Source: Trichomonas vaginalis G3
Taxonomy: Eukaryota; Parabasalia; Trichomonadida; Trichomonadidae
Assembly: GCF_026262505.1 (NCBI RefSeq)
Contig: NC_067206.1
Location: 744,001 to 808,000, forward strand
Length of the DNA stretch: 64,000 nucleotides
Reading direction: 5' to 3'
The position numbers were made by a program, and so were the translations under genes. Positions 22,947-31,252 of this stretch are shown here, piece by piece. Below the pieces are notes generated by a model, which searched no databases, was not told the origin of the DNA, and saw nothing but the letters and a program-made list of their open reading frames with translations. Each line of letters opens with the position of its first letter. Within the stretch, counting starts at the first letter, position 1.

Positions 22947-24274
22947 GCATTTCTATACCATGCGTAAACTGTCATGTAAGGTGGCATGTAGTCTTTACTT
23001 TGTCCCGTTGTTTGCGTATACCCTGAAACGCGATGTGTATGGTATCCTCCTCCCTCAGTGTTATTCCAGTAACAATTTATAGCAAACTTAACGTCCTCTT
23101 TAACATCATATCCTTTACCTTTTGTCATTCCTGACCAATCCCAAAATCTATGACTATGCAAACCTGCTTCAGATGTACTTAAATTTATGTAGTGACTGTG
23201 CGCAGGTAAATTTGCACCTGAAATCGTTTTACTTCCACCTGTTTCCTTTGAAGAGTTTGCACAATACAAAAACCTGTCGACTATTTGAGTCCAAGTTCCA
23301 AAACCAAGTACTACTTCTGGTCTGGTAGAGTTCATTGACGTATAAATAGAGCCTATAGGATATAATGTTTGAAGTATTTCTGTCTTTAATGTTTGAAGCT
23401 CTGTTTTGTCTGCTTTCTTGTCATATAAATCTTGAGCAGTGAATTTAATATTATATTCATCCTTCATGACATAAACATCTTTACATCTAATGTTTCTCAT
23501 CGTCGTTATGTCGTCATCCGATGTTAAACCTTGTGGAAAGTTAGGAGGTTTACAATATAATGCATCCCCACCAGTTTCTTCAACCGTTCCTTCAATACTT
23601 TCTATAGCAACAGTTGTAAAACTTGTATGTGTATGTCCAACGTCACTTTTCATGTTTAAGGTTTCTTGTAAGTTTGTAATATTTGCAATGGTATGTGTAT
23701 GTCCAACGTCACTTTTCCTGTTTAAGGTTTCTTGTAAGTTTGTAATATTTGCAATGGTATGTGTATGAGTCTTATTTGCTTTTGTCTCTAAGGTTTCTTG
23801 TAAGTTTGTAATATTTGCAATGGTATGTATATGAGTCTTTTTAGAATATTCGTTTTCAGCTCTTGTCACTTCACTTGACATTTTATTGTCAACATATGTT
23901 TTGTCTGCTAGTTCAGGATGAGTATGTTCTTTTGTTGCATATGTTGCATCTGCTCTGTCATGTTCTTCTTGAACTTTTTCAATGACATATTCTTTGTCAG
24001 CTTTGTTGTCAACATCTGCTTTCAAAAGAAGTTCAGATATAGGTTTCTCGTTTAAAGTTCCTTTTGTTGGATTTATACAGACAGTATGGTTCTTCTTGTC
24101 TTGAAATAGAAACTCATCTGTCATTGGGTTTAATGTCAGTTTTAAGTTTCCTTCTTTCAATGACTCAGATATCTTAGAATAGTTTGAAAAGTTTGTTGTG
24201 TTCTTATTTAGAGCTTGTATAATGAGTTGTCGGTTGTGTTGTATTTCTCTCATAGACGCTGTTTCATTTGACAT
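22943..24274 (-). CDS. Maverick protein with phage tail-fibre repeats and tail-collar domain
   Basis: This is a 443-residue protein. Residues ~140-225 hold three to four copies of a H-T-H-T-I-A-N-I-T-N-L-Q-E-T-L unit, of a kind common in phage tail-fibre shafts. The last ~150 residues begin LYPIGSIYTSMNSTRPE and continue with GFGTWTQIVDRFLY, LPAHSHYI and a MPPYMTVYAWYR ending. That is the layout of the phage baseplate/tail-collar (gp10-like C-terminal) domain. In phages this domain sits at the host-contact end of fibres; a spike or fibre role on a Maverick particle is inference. The frame looks whole, and a partial copy is in the left arm. Confidence 0.75.
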   Translation of the reverse strand: MSNETASMREIQHNRQLIIQALNKNTTNFSNYSKISESLKEGNLKLTLNPMTDEFLFQDKKNHTVCINPTKGTLNEKPISELLLKADVDNKADKEYVIEKVQEEHDRADATYATKEHTHPELADKTYVDNKMSSEVTRAENEYSKKTHIHTIANITNLQETLETKANKTHTHTIANITNLQETLNRKSDVGHTHTIANITNLQETLNMKSDVGHTHTSFTTVAIESIEGTVEETGGDALYCKPPNFPQGLTSDDDITTMRNIRCKDVYVMKDEYNIKFTAQDLYDKKADKTELQTLKTEILQTLYPIGSIYTSMNSTRPEVVLGFGTWTQIVDRFLYCANSSKETGGSKTISGANLPAHSHYINLSTSEAGLHSHRFWDWSGMTKGKGYDVKEDVKFAINCYWNNTEGGGYHTHRVSGYTQTTGQSKDYMPPYMTVYAWYRNA

Positions 24275-24292
24275 TTTTATTCTAGATAAAAT

Positions 24293-25141
24293 ATGCTTTC
24301 AATAGAAAAAGAAAATTCTAGAGTTGCTACAACTAAACCATTAGATGAACTTTTTACGAATGTCGGTCAAAAGTTTGAGACAGAGACCGTAAAGCATGAA
24401 GGCTATCGTTTTGACTACCCGTTAAGATGGTTAAGAGACCCATCTGTCACAAAAGCTATTGGCTTTCGTAGAATGAAGTTCATTTCAGAAGCCATACATG
24501 GTTTCCCATTTACGGTCGGTTTTGAAGTTCGATACTATAACAAAGAAAAACGTATGTATGAGAAATTTGAACAGGGAAAACTTTTACAAGTGAATTTGCT
24601 TGTAAACTTAGAAACAACTCTTCAAGCTTTTCAAGAAAAAATAAACGATATCTATATCGAATATGCAAAGCAGTATAACATTGACGAAGGAGAGTACCAT
24701 CTCGATATTATATATGACAGGAAAAATGCAACTGTTAAAATCAATAGAATAGAAGACCTTGGAGAAAACGTTTATATTTCTACAAAATATAACAACTTGG
24801 CATGGTATAGATTTATGAGGATGTTAAATCAGCCTGCAGAATATCCAGTACACCCGGACTTTTATGAAGTCGAAAACCCTAATGGAACATATGAAAATGT
24901 TTTCGACTCAGATGCTATTATCGTTCATGCTTCATTTTCTGGCGCCCAAAACTCTTTTTTATGCTTGGCAAATGACTTTTACGAAAAACCTACAAAGCTA
25001 TATGAACCGCCGAGTGGAAGTATTTCAGACTTTCAAGTATGGTTTACAACAGATGGAAGAAAGAGAATAATTCCATTATACCATGCGTTTTACTTAGAAC
25101 TTAGTTTCATATACAACTACTATCGAACGGTAAAAATATAA
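24293..25141 (+). CDS. Maverick 282-residue protein, probable structural protein
   Basis: The family is not named with certainty. The protein starts MLSIEKENSR, has an early P-L-R-W-L-R-D-P-S-V-T-K-A-I-G-F-R-R segment, and later alternates short beta-like strands with aromatic residues. A diverged homologue lies in the separate Maverick remnant at about 9540-10420, so this is a core conserved component of these elements. A minor capsid or penton role would fit size and conservation but is inference. Its ATG is 18 bases from the divergent tail-collar gene, and its stop lies 4 bases from the stop of the next convergent gene. The frame looks whole. Confidence 0.6.
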   Translation: MLSIEKENSRVATTKPLDELFTNVGQKFETETVKHEGYRFDYPLRWLRDPSVTKAIGFRRMKFISEAIHGFPFTVGFEVRYYNKEKRMYEKFEQGKLLQVNLLVNLETTLQAFQEKINDIYIEYAKQYNIDEGEYHLDIIYDRKNATVKINRIEDLGENVYISTKYNNLAWYRFMRMLNQPAEYPVHPDFYEVENPNGTYENVFDSDAIIVHASFSGAQNSFLCLANDFYEKPTKLYEPPSGSISDFQVWFTTDGRKRIIPLYHAFYLELSFIYNYYRTVKI

Positions 25142-25145
25142 TTTT

Positions 25146-25388
25146 TTAATACGGTTGAGGTGTTGGATTTGGTTGCCAACTAGACTGTGGTGCAGGTTCA
25201 GGCTGTTGTATAACAGGAGCTTGTTCTTCTGGTTCAGGGTCTTTAGGTATAATACCAACGAACTGACCTACTCTTTTACCAATATTTTTGACACCGTTCC
25301 AAATTCCTCTTCCGACAGATTTTATTCCATTCCATATACCTCTTCCAACATTTCGAAAGAAGTTTCCTATTCTTCCAAAGAAACCCAT
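25146..25388 (-). CDS. Maverick 80-residue protein, unknown
   Basis: This small protein starts MGFFGRIGNFFRNVGRG, with repeated G-R-G-I-W-N-G units giving an amphipathic, possibly membrane-active N-terminus. The C-terminus is rich in Pro and Gln. Its design is similar to the 133-residue protein at 21568-21969. The function is unknown and the frame looks whole. Confidence 0.55.
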   Translation of the reverse strand: MGFFGRIGNFFRNVGRGIWNGIKSVGRGIWNGVKNIGKRVGQFVGIIPKDPEPEEQAPVIQQPEPAPQSSWQPNPTPQPY

Positions 25389-25406
25389 TTTACTATATGT
25401 AAAAAT

Positions 25407-25769
25407 CTAATGTCCGCCTAGTCTCTTACGTTTCCTGTTGAGTTCCATAGCATTCTTTAACTGGAGCTCATACATTCTGTTTCTCCTCTGGTAGAAAACA
25501 TATTCTGGGTCAACTCCTGTGTTCGCGTCATCTGCATAAAGTTGTTTATATCCCACTTCAGGGTTTGTATAAAACTCTTTCCATCTCATATTTGCATACC
25601 ATGGTGGCAAACCTAACGCAGCGTCATTTGACATGGCAGTTTGCATTTGTACATCTGTTGGCACTTGACCATAGTTTGCCATTGCAGTTTGTATTCTAAC
25701 TTCATTTGGAATATTCTCTGGGTTTGGTTGTCCAGGTTGCTGTGCATTTGCTAAGTTCTGTGCGTCCAT
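25407..25769 (-). CDS. Maverick 120-residue protein, unknown
   Basis: This protein starts MDAQNLANAQQPGQ. Residues 20-50 contain two imperfect repeats of V-x-I/M-Q-T-A-M-A/S-N, and the C-terminus is basic (RKRKRLGGH). The G-G tail could be a protease-type processing end, but this is only a resemblance. The frame looks whole. Confidence 0.5.
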   Translation of the reverse strand: MDAQNLANAQQPGQPNPENIPNEVRIQTAMANYGQVPTDVQMQTAMSNDAALGLPPWYANMRWKEFYTNPEVGYKQLYADDANTGVDPEYVFYQRRNRMYELQLKNAMELNRKRKRLGGH

Positions 25770-25908
25770 TTAATATTAGATAAAAATATCTCTTACGAGT
25801 ACATATACTGGACATTTGCAGGCATTGGTTCATCTTCATATTCTCTGTACCTTTCTGCCACGTCAAATAAATAAATGACACAATGGAAAAAACCTAAAAC
25901 AAGTAGTC

Positions 25909-26727
25909 CTATTTCAAACCACATTTACTTACTAGTAAAATTTCTTTGTTATGACACTTTCTCCGGTTTATAGGACCTCTCTCATATTCTATCTTGTCAT
26001 ATCTAAACTCATAGTCATGTATGTCCTCTAACCATCTCATAACGGTTTCCAAACCACTTTTATCGGATGTAAAGTAAAAGCATGGACAGTTATGTAAAAC
26101 GTCTAAAGTTTCTAAAGAGTCTCTCAAAGTCCAGTCTACTTGGTATTGAAAATCCCATGTGTTATAGAACGGCGGGTCCACTATAAAGAAAACATTTTCC
26201 TTGTCTTTATATTTTTCATACAACTCTGTCCAATGACATCTCACAAACTCTATACCCTCAATATATTTTTCTATGTTCTCTTTGAAAACATTTGTATAGT
26301 TAAGATATAAAACTTTTGACATAAGTGTTTCAATGTCATGAACTCTTATAGAACCACTATATAATAGTCTAGCAGATATCGTATCCCAGTCTATATATTC
26401 TGCTTTTTTCAAAACCTCTCTCACAATATTTTTGTTATCTAATGGTATACGTTCCATCTTACCTATAGGTATCTTTTCTTTTAACTCACTCAATATTTTG
26501 TTTGTGTCTGGTATATGTTTGAGACGGTCCATATAGTTGTCGAAGTCATTGCATATAATCTTTGAGTCTGGGAATATTATATGGCACAAATGGGATATAT
26601 AGAAACTTCCACCGAACAAATCTACAAATGTTAGACCATTCGGTAGTTTCTTAAGTTCTCTCAATAGAATATCTTTACATCTACTCTTATTTCCAAAGAA
26701 GGGTAACGGTGGTTTTGTAAAATTCAT
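25909..26727 (-). CDS. Maverick D12/Dam-type DNA adenine methyltransferase
   Basis: This 272-residue enzyme resembles bacterial and phage Dam/D12-class N6-adenine methyltransferases. Visible motifs are PLPFFGNKSR at the N-terminus, FVDLFGGSFY for S-adenosylmethionine binding near residue 37, and the catalytic FFIVDPPFYNTW around residue 185. The class normally methylates adenine in a short DNA site; the site is not predictable here. Trichomonads are known to contain N6-methyladenine and bacterial-type adenine methylases. The gene sits at the outer end of the element in both arms. This copy looks whole. Confidence 0.85.
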   Translation of the reverse strand: MNFTKPPLPFFGNKSRCKDILLRELKKLPNGLTFVDLFGGSFYISHLCHIIFPDSKIICNDFDNYMDRLKHIPDTNKILSELKEKIPIGKMERIPLDNKNIVREVLKKAEYIDWDTISARLLYSGSIRVHDIETLMSKVLYLNYTNVFKENIEKYIEGIEFVRCHWTELYEKYKDKENVFFIVDPPFYNTWDFQYQVDWTLRDSLETLDVLHNCPCFYFTSDKSGLETVMRWLEDIHDYEFRYDKIEYERGPINRRKCHNKEILLVSKCGLK

Positions 26728-26838
26728 TTATATATAATAATAAAAATGTTTTTTCCTGAAAAGTGACAGAAAAGTGACAAAACATGAAAACATCTTCAGG
26801 GCTAGAGGGCACGAAGTGCCTGGAGGCCCCACTACCTT

Positions 26839-28078
26839 TTTTTTTTATATATAATAAAAAATATGAATATATGTATATGATGAGTATGTTGTATTTTGGC
26901 GCCATGCCGGGATATAAAATGAATTTTGAGACAAGAGGCGGTTTCGCGGGAAATTTTGGCGGGATTTTTTTCATTTTTTTAATGAATCATAAAGAAAACA
27001 TCCTCGCTCTTGCAAAAAAATGCAAAGACTGTAAAAAAATCTACGAGACATTGGTAAAATGCTTCGGTATGGATGCTCCAAGCTATTCCACTGTAACGTA
27101 TCATGTTAGGATGTATCACTTCATGAACAAAAAGGCGCCCATCATAAAAATTGACAAAAAATCGCCGGATCAAAGAAAAATCAAAGCAATTCTTCAAGCG
27201 CTAGATGAAGACCCAAGAGCATCACTCAGAAGGATAGAGGAGATAACAAAGATACCACGTACAACAGTCAGTTATTATCTGCACAATTATTTGAACTACA
27301 AACTAGCGTATACACGTTGGGTTCCGCACAACCTTAATTCAGTTCAAAAAAAATCTAGAGTCCAATCTTCGAAAGAGCTCCTCTCTATATTGGGTGCGTA
27401 TCAATCCAAGAAGTTTCGCTTTTTAGTAACAGGGGACGAGTCTTGGTTTCAATATGCAACAGAAGCCAAAATCATGTGGATCCCGAAGGATGAAAATCCG
27501 CAAACATTCCCGAAGAAAAAAATTGACACACCAATGATGATGTTGTCGGTTTTTTGGGGCGTGAATGGCATCATCGCAATTGATATTCTTCAAAAACCTA
27601 ATACGATGAATGCTCAGTATCTAATTGACAATGTTCTTACTCAAATTATCAATTCTGATGAGTTTGAGAAATCCAAACAACAAAAACAAAAGTTTGCAAT
27701 TCATTTTGATAATTCAAGAGTTCACAAAAGTCATAAGGTAATGAATTACTTGGTGGAAAACAATGTCAAAGTTGTTCCAAACCCAATTTATTCACCTGAT
27801 ATTGCACCCTCTGACTTTTATTTATTCGGCACGCTAAAAAAGAGAGCTGAAGGACGCGAATTCGCGAGTCCAGATGATCTTGAAAATTTTGTAAGAGAGC
27901 AATTTGAGCAATTTTCTCATGATGATTTAAAGCGTGTCTTTCAAGCCTGGATCGATCGCTGCGAACGCGTGATTGAATCCAATGGTGATTATATTTAAAT
28001 AAACTTTATATATATGTAACTTGTTTATTTCTATTCGCAGTATTCAGGTTTGTGCTAAACACACCTTTGGACACCCTA
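26839..28078 (+). mobile_element. Mariner element
   Basis: This segment holds a complete mariner transposase frame (26982-27998). The right end, CTTTGGACACCCTA before 28079, followed by TA, looks like a mariner terminal repeat next to the TA target. No matching inverted copy was found on the left, where the segment abuts the Maverick terminus at 26838. The left end is therefore probably lost, and the element boundary on that side is approximate. Its right end lies within a BspA-like gene. Confidence 0.7.
26982..27998 (+). CDS. Mariner transposase (DD34D)
   Basis: This 338-residue cut-and-paste transposase is of the Tc1/mariner superfamily, close in kind to the mariner elements known from Trichomonas. 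The start MNHKENILAL is preferred because the in-frame codons upstream run back through the Maverick end. An N-terminal helix-turn-helix region (R-R-I-E-E-I-T-K-I-P-R-T-T-V) precedes the catalytic core. The catalytic acids are in TGDESWF, HFDNSRVHKS and YSPDIAPSDFYLF, with 34 residues between the last two. No frame break is seen, so the protein could be functional. Confidence 0.9.
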   Translation: MNHKENILALAKKCKDCKKIYETLVKCFGMDAPSYSTVTYHVRMYHFMNKKAPIIKIDKKSPDQRKIKAILQALDEDPRASLRRIEEITKIPRTTVSYYLHNYLNYKLAYTRWVPHNLNSVQKKSRVQSSKELLSILGAYQSKKFRFLVTGDESWFQYATEAKIMWIPKDENPQTFPKKKIDTPMMMLSVFWGVNGIIAIDILQKPNTMNAQYLIDNVLTQIINSDEFEKSKQQKQKFAIHFDNSRVHKSHKVMNYLVENNVKVVPNPIYSPDIAPSDFYLFGTLKKRAEGREFASPDDLENFVREQFEQFSHDDLKRVFQAWIDRCERVIESNGDYI

Positions 28079-28080
28079 TA

Positions 28081-29487
28081 AAAGGAAATGCGTTTCCAAG
28101 TGGTAGAGTAAATATCGAAATAGATAGTAGTAGTGCTATATATTTAGACAGTCAATATATTTTGTATTCAAATGAGAACACATCAGTTTCACAATATTTT
28201 GGATCATCAAATTCAATTACAATTCCAAACAAAGTTCAGTACATTCATGCAGGCGCATCTAAATCGAAGCAAAGCTTGGTTGGTGTATCATTTGAAGAGA
28301 ATTCTGATTTACAATACATAGAAAGAGAAGCTTTTGTTAATTGCATAAATCTTGTATATTTTTCATTTGGAAATAAATTAATATCCATCGGATTAAATGC
28401 ATTTTCAAACACGCAATTAACAATGGATATTGTATTTCCTAGTAATCTGACATTAATTGATTCTGATGCTTTTTCTAATATAGCAACACTAAAATCCATT
28501 TCATTTTCATCTGTCAAGCCATTAGTAATAAATAGAGAAAGTTTTATTAATTGTTCTGCATTGAAAACTATGACTTTCTCTTGCACAAATAATATTTCAT
28601 TGGGAATTTCTTGTTTCTCTGGCTGTTCGTCTCTAGAAGGAATAAATATTCTGTTGTATGTGAAACAAGTATCAACAAGCTGTTTCGAGAATTCTGGAAT
28701 CAAATCAGTCACATTTGAATCTCAAAAGTCATCATTCGACATCATTCCTTCTCTTTTCTTCAAAGGATGTCGTGGATTGAGCGAAATTATTATTCCACCA
28801 AGCATTGTCACGCTTGGTTCAGAATGTTTCAGTTGGACATCGATTGAATCTATCACAATCCCAAGTTCTGTTGAAATGATCTCAATGCAATGTTTCAAAG
28901 ATTGTCGTTCACTCGCGAGCATCACAGTTGATTCATCAAGTCAATTAAGTCGAATTGAGTATTTATCATTTGAGAATTGTTTCAAACTCTCAACGATCAA
29001 TCGATTCGAGTCTGCTGGTTTTATCTGTGATGGCATTGCTGTTTATAGTATTGGATATGATCGACTTGTTGTTTATCCACCTGCATCAACACGTGCATTC
29101 TTCACACTGAAAGACACGATCAACCGTGTTGAAGATTCTGCATTTCTCATGTGTCGAAACATTGAGTCTATCATGTTACCCGACAGTGGCATCACAAGCA
29201 TCGGTCGAAGTGCATTTCGAGGATGTTCATCTCTGAAACACATCAGCATTCCATCCAGTATCACGAGTATTGGTGAGAGCGCATTCACCGACTGTCCACT
29301 TCTCCGCTGTGGTGCAGTTGTTCAGAACAAGACTCGTCCATTCTTATTCATGCTTGCACAATCTGGTCTCCATATCTCTATTTCCAACACTTCTGACTGT
29401 TTCATCCAAACATGTCCATTCAGATGTCATCAATCGAATGTCGTTTCTATCTTTTCTATTTCTGTTTTTATTCTTATGTATATTTAA
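28081..29487 (+). CDS. BspA-like leucine-rich-repeat surface protein, 5' end lost
   Basis: This encodes about 468 residues of BspA/TpLRR-type leucine-rich repeats (LRR_5). The repeat form is x-I-P-x-S-V/I-x-x-I-G-x-x-A/C-F-x-x-C-x-x-L-x-x-I, clear at residues ~235-300 and ~380-425. The C-terminus has a short hydrophobic stretch VVSIFSISVFILMYI at the very end, which could anchor it in the membrane. BspA-like proteins form a very large surface family in trichomonads, linked to adherence. The frame enters directly from the mariner right end at 28078-28080, so the natural start and signal peptide lie beyond the insertion and are missing here. Confidence 0.85.
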   Translation, partial: KGNAFPSGRVNIEIDSSSAIYLDSQYILYSNENTSVSQYFGSSNSITIPNKVQYIHAGASKSKQSLVGVSFEENSDLQYIEREAFVNCINLVYFSFGNKLISIGLNAFSNTQLTMDIVFPSNLTLIDSDAFSNIATLKSISFSSVKPLVINRESFINCSALKTMTFSCTNNISLGISCFSGCSSLEGINILLYVKQVSTSCFENSGIKSVTFESQKSSFDIIPSLFFKGCRGLSEIIIPPSIVTLGSECFSWTSIESITIPSSVEMISMQCFKDCRSLASITVDSSSQLSRIEYLSFENCFKLSTINRFESAGFICDGIAVYSIGYDRLVVYPPASTRAFFTLKDTINRVEDSAFLMCRNIESIMLPDSGITSIGRSAFRGCSSLKHISIPSSITSIGESAFTDCPLLRCGAVVQNKTRPFLFMLAQSGLHISISNTSDCFIQTCPFRCHQSNVVSIFSISVFILMYI

Positions 29488-29757
29488 AAACATACAATTG
29501 AAAACCATAAATATTTTCATTCTAATAACTATATTTATATACTGTCATATAAATTTCATACTTTACGGCAGCAATATGTCATATTCACAATGCAATAAAT
29601 TGATTAATGATTAAAATTTTATCGAATAACTTTCCTTCGATGTGTTTGAGAGTTCGGCAATAGGTCAATTAGTGATAGATGTGAGAATATTGAGAAGGCT
29701 TTCCATTAAGACATTCACCTTGAGTCATAATTGAAGGATATTAGGATTTCAAAAGTG

Positions 29758-29763
29758 TCATTT
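29758..29763 (+). promoter_or_regulatory. Initiator-like element, glucosidase II beta-like gene
   Basis: TCATTT fits the parabasalid initiator TCA(Y)(W)(W). Taking the A at 29760 as +1 gives a 9-base 5' leader to the ATG at 29770, typical of trichomonads. Confidence 0.55.
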
Positions 29764-29769
29764 GAAATT

Positions 29770-30738
29770 ATGTTTCTTTTCTTTAGTATTTCTAATAGCC
29801 AAATCTCCCCAAACTATAAAGGTTTACCTCCGCATAAAGTCCACAAATATAAAACTAATATTGATTGGAATAATGGTAAATTTAGATGCTTCGATGGAAA
29901 AAAATTAATCGAAACTGATAAAATAAATGATGATTTCGCTGATTGTAAAGATAAATCGGATGAACCTAGCACGTTAGCAAATAGTGAAGGCTTGTTTTAC
30001 TGTCAAAACACAGGTTATTTTCCGAAATATATTCAAAAATGGAGTGTCGATGATGGAATCTGCGATTGCTGTGACGGATCTGATGAACCAAATCCAAGGA
30101 AAGTAAATTGCTCTAATAATTGCAACGAAATGAATCAAAAATACTTAAATATTCGCGAAACTTTACTAAAACGAATGAAAAAAGGATTAAACAATGTGAA
30201 TCCAGCTGTTGACAAATCTTCGAAGAATACATACTATTGGCTATCAAATAAAATCAATAAAAACAAAGAACAAAATAAAATGTTCGAAGAAAACAATTCA
30301 ACAGAAAATAGTGAAACATCAAGTTTTCTAAACCATCAAAAGCAACTACTAGATGAAAAATTCAAATCAGAAAAGACAGAAACAGGAAAATCAATTTCTA
30401 CAAAGTTTTCTCTCAGTAATGGACACTACAAATTAGAAAACCATGCCTCAATAAGACATGAAGGACATGATATAGGAAGATTCGCAAGAATGGAAGGAAA
30501 TAGAGCTATTTACAACAATGGCGAGCACTGTTGGATTATTCACAGAGGAAAGAATACTTACATCGACGAATACTGCTGGGACACAAACGTTCTTCAGTAT
30601 GTTGTTGAATTTTCGATGTGTGAGTACAAAGGAGTACTTTTGACTGATACAGCATGTAATAAAGAGACTATCGATAAGGTAGAGAATATGAGCCCAGAAG
30701 AAATAATTTCTCTTGTTAAGATTTATGGAATAGAATAA
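29770..30738 (+). CDS. Glucosidase II beta subunit-like lectin
   Basis: This 322-residue protein begins MFLFFSISNSQ, a short likely signal peptide. Upstream in-frame codons to 29731 are disfavoured because a TCATTT initiator sits at 29758. Two LDL-receptor class A-like segments follow (FADCKDKSDEP and ICDCCDGSDEP), as in the N-terminal PRKCSH domain of glucosidase II beta. The last ~100 residues (NGHYKLENH, EHCWIIHRGK, DEYCWDTNVLQYVVEFSMCEY) look like an MRH mannose-binding domain. In other eukaryotes this subunit retains and guides the trimming glucosidase in the ER. At roughly two-thirds of the usual length and with no obvious HDEL tail (it ends IYGIE), it may be a reduced form. Confidence 0.7.
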   Translation: MFLFFSISNSQISPNYKGLPPHKVHKYKTNIDWNNGKFRCFDGKKLIETDKINDDFADCKDKSDEPSTLANSEGLFYCQNTGYFPKYIQKWSVDDGICDCCDGSDEPNPRKVNCSNNCNEMNQKYLNIRETLLKRMKKGLNNVNPAVDKSSKNTYYWLSNKINKNKEQNKMFEENNSTENSETSSFLNHQKQLLDEKFKSEKTETGKSISTKFSLSNGHYKLENHASIRHEGHDIGRFARMEGNRAIYNNGEHCWIIHRGKNTYIDEYCWDTNVLQYVVEFSMCEYKGVLLTDTACNKETIDKVENMSPEEIISLVKIYGIE

Positions 30739-30913
30739 TTTGATTTTTGTTTTTTATAAACTGTTAGTATTGTGTTATTTTTGTTTTTGAAAATTTTAAG
30801 CAATACTTCTAATTTTGGTCTACGAATTATTCTATTTCTTATGAATTGAAGAATTTATGAGAAATGTTGATATAATTTTATTAGAAATATAAAATATTGA
30901 GGACTTTCGAATT

Positions 30914-30985
30914 GGGGGTGTGGCTCAGTGGTAGAGTGCGACTTTAGCATAGTTGAGGCCAGGGGTTCGATTCCCCTCATCTCCA
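30914..30985 (+). tRNA. tRNA-Ala (AGC)
   Basis: The 72-base cloverleaf folds fully: acceptor stem GGGGGTG with CATCTCC (G-T pairs allowed), D arm GCTC...GAGT, anticodon stem CGACT/AGTTG with loop TTAGCAT giving anticodon AGC, and T arm AGGGG-TTCGATT-CCCCT, with discriminator A. There is no intron. A TTTTT run right after the discriminator base serves as a polymerase III terminator. Confidence 0.97.
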
Positions 30986-31252
30986 TTTTTGATTTTTTTT
31001 CTTGAATTTGAAACCATTCACCATAATTTGGATTCTATTGCCAATTTCTACACTTTAGATCAGAAATAACTAATAGATAAGAATGCATTACTGTAAACTC
31101 TACTATTTTAGATTTTGATTGTGTGATCTGCAAATGAATTGCATAAATGATTTAGCATATCATAAAAGTTTGCTTTTATATTATAAAGACTTTTATACAA
31201 AACATATTTATATCAAAAATTAAAAAACAAAAAATAACATAAAAATAAATTC

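Larger units (their letters stand above)
23825..26793 (-). repeat. Right arm of the Maverick inverted repeat
   Basis: This arm is the reverse complement of 17771-20728. All genes within it (tail-collar start, 282-residue protein, two small proteins, methylase) have complete frames here, in contrast with the left arm. Confidence 0.9.
17456..26838. mobile_element. Maverick (Polinton) derivative with large inverted arms
   Basis: This block has integrase, virion-like and methylase genes of the Maverick type. Bases 17771-20728 and 23825-26793 are inverted copies of each other (about 2.96 kb each) around a 3.1 kb centre. The outer ends carry a shared terminal signature, roughly GGTRGTGGGGCTTCCAGG followed by GCCCTCTAGCCC, seen at 17456 onward and, reversed, ending at 26838; it also appears at 59129. 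The right arm looks whole. The left arm's copies carry several breaks, so it is older or less constrained, or its sequence is poorer. No polymerase, packaging ATPase, protease or major capsid gene was recognised, so this is not a complete Maverick. No target-site duplication is evident. Confidence 0.8.
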
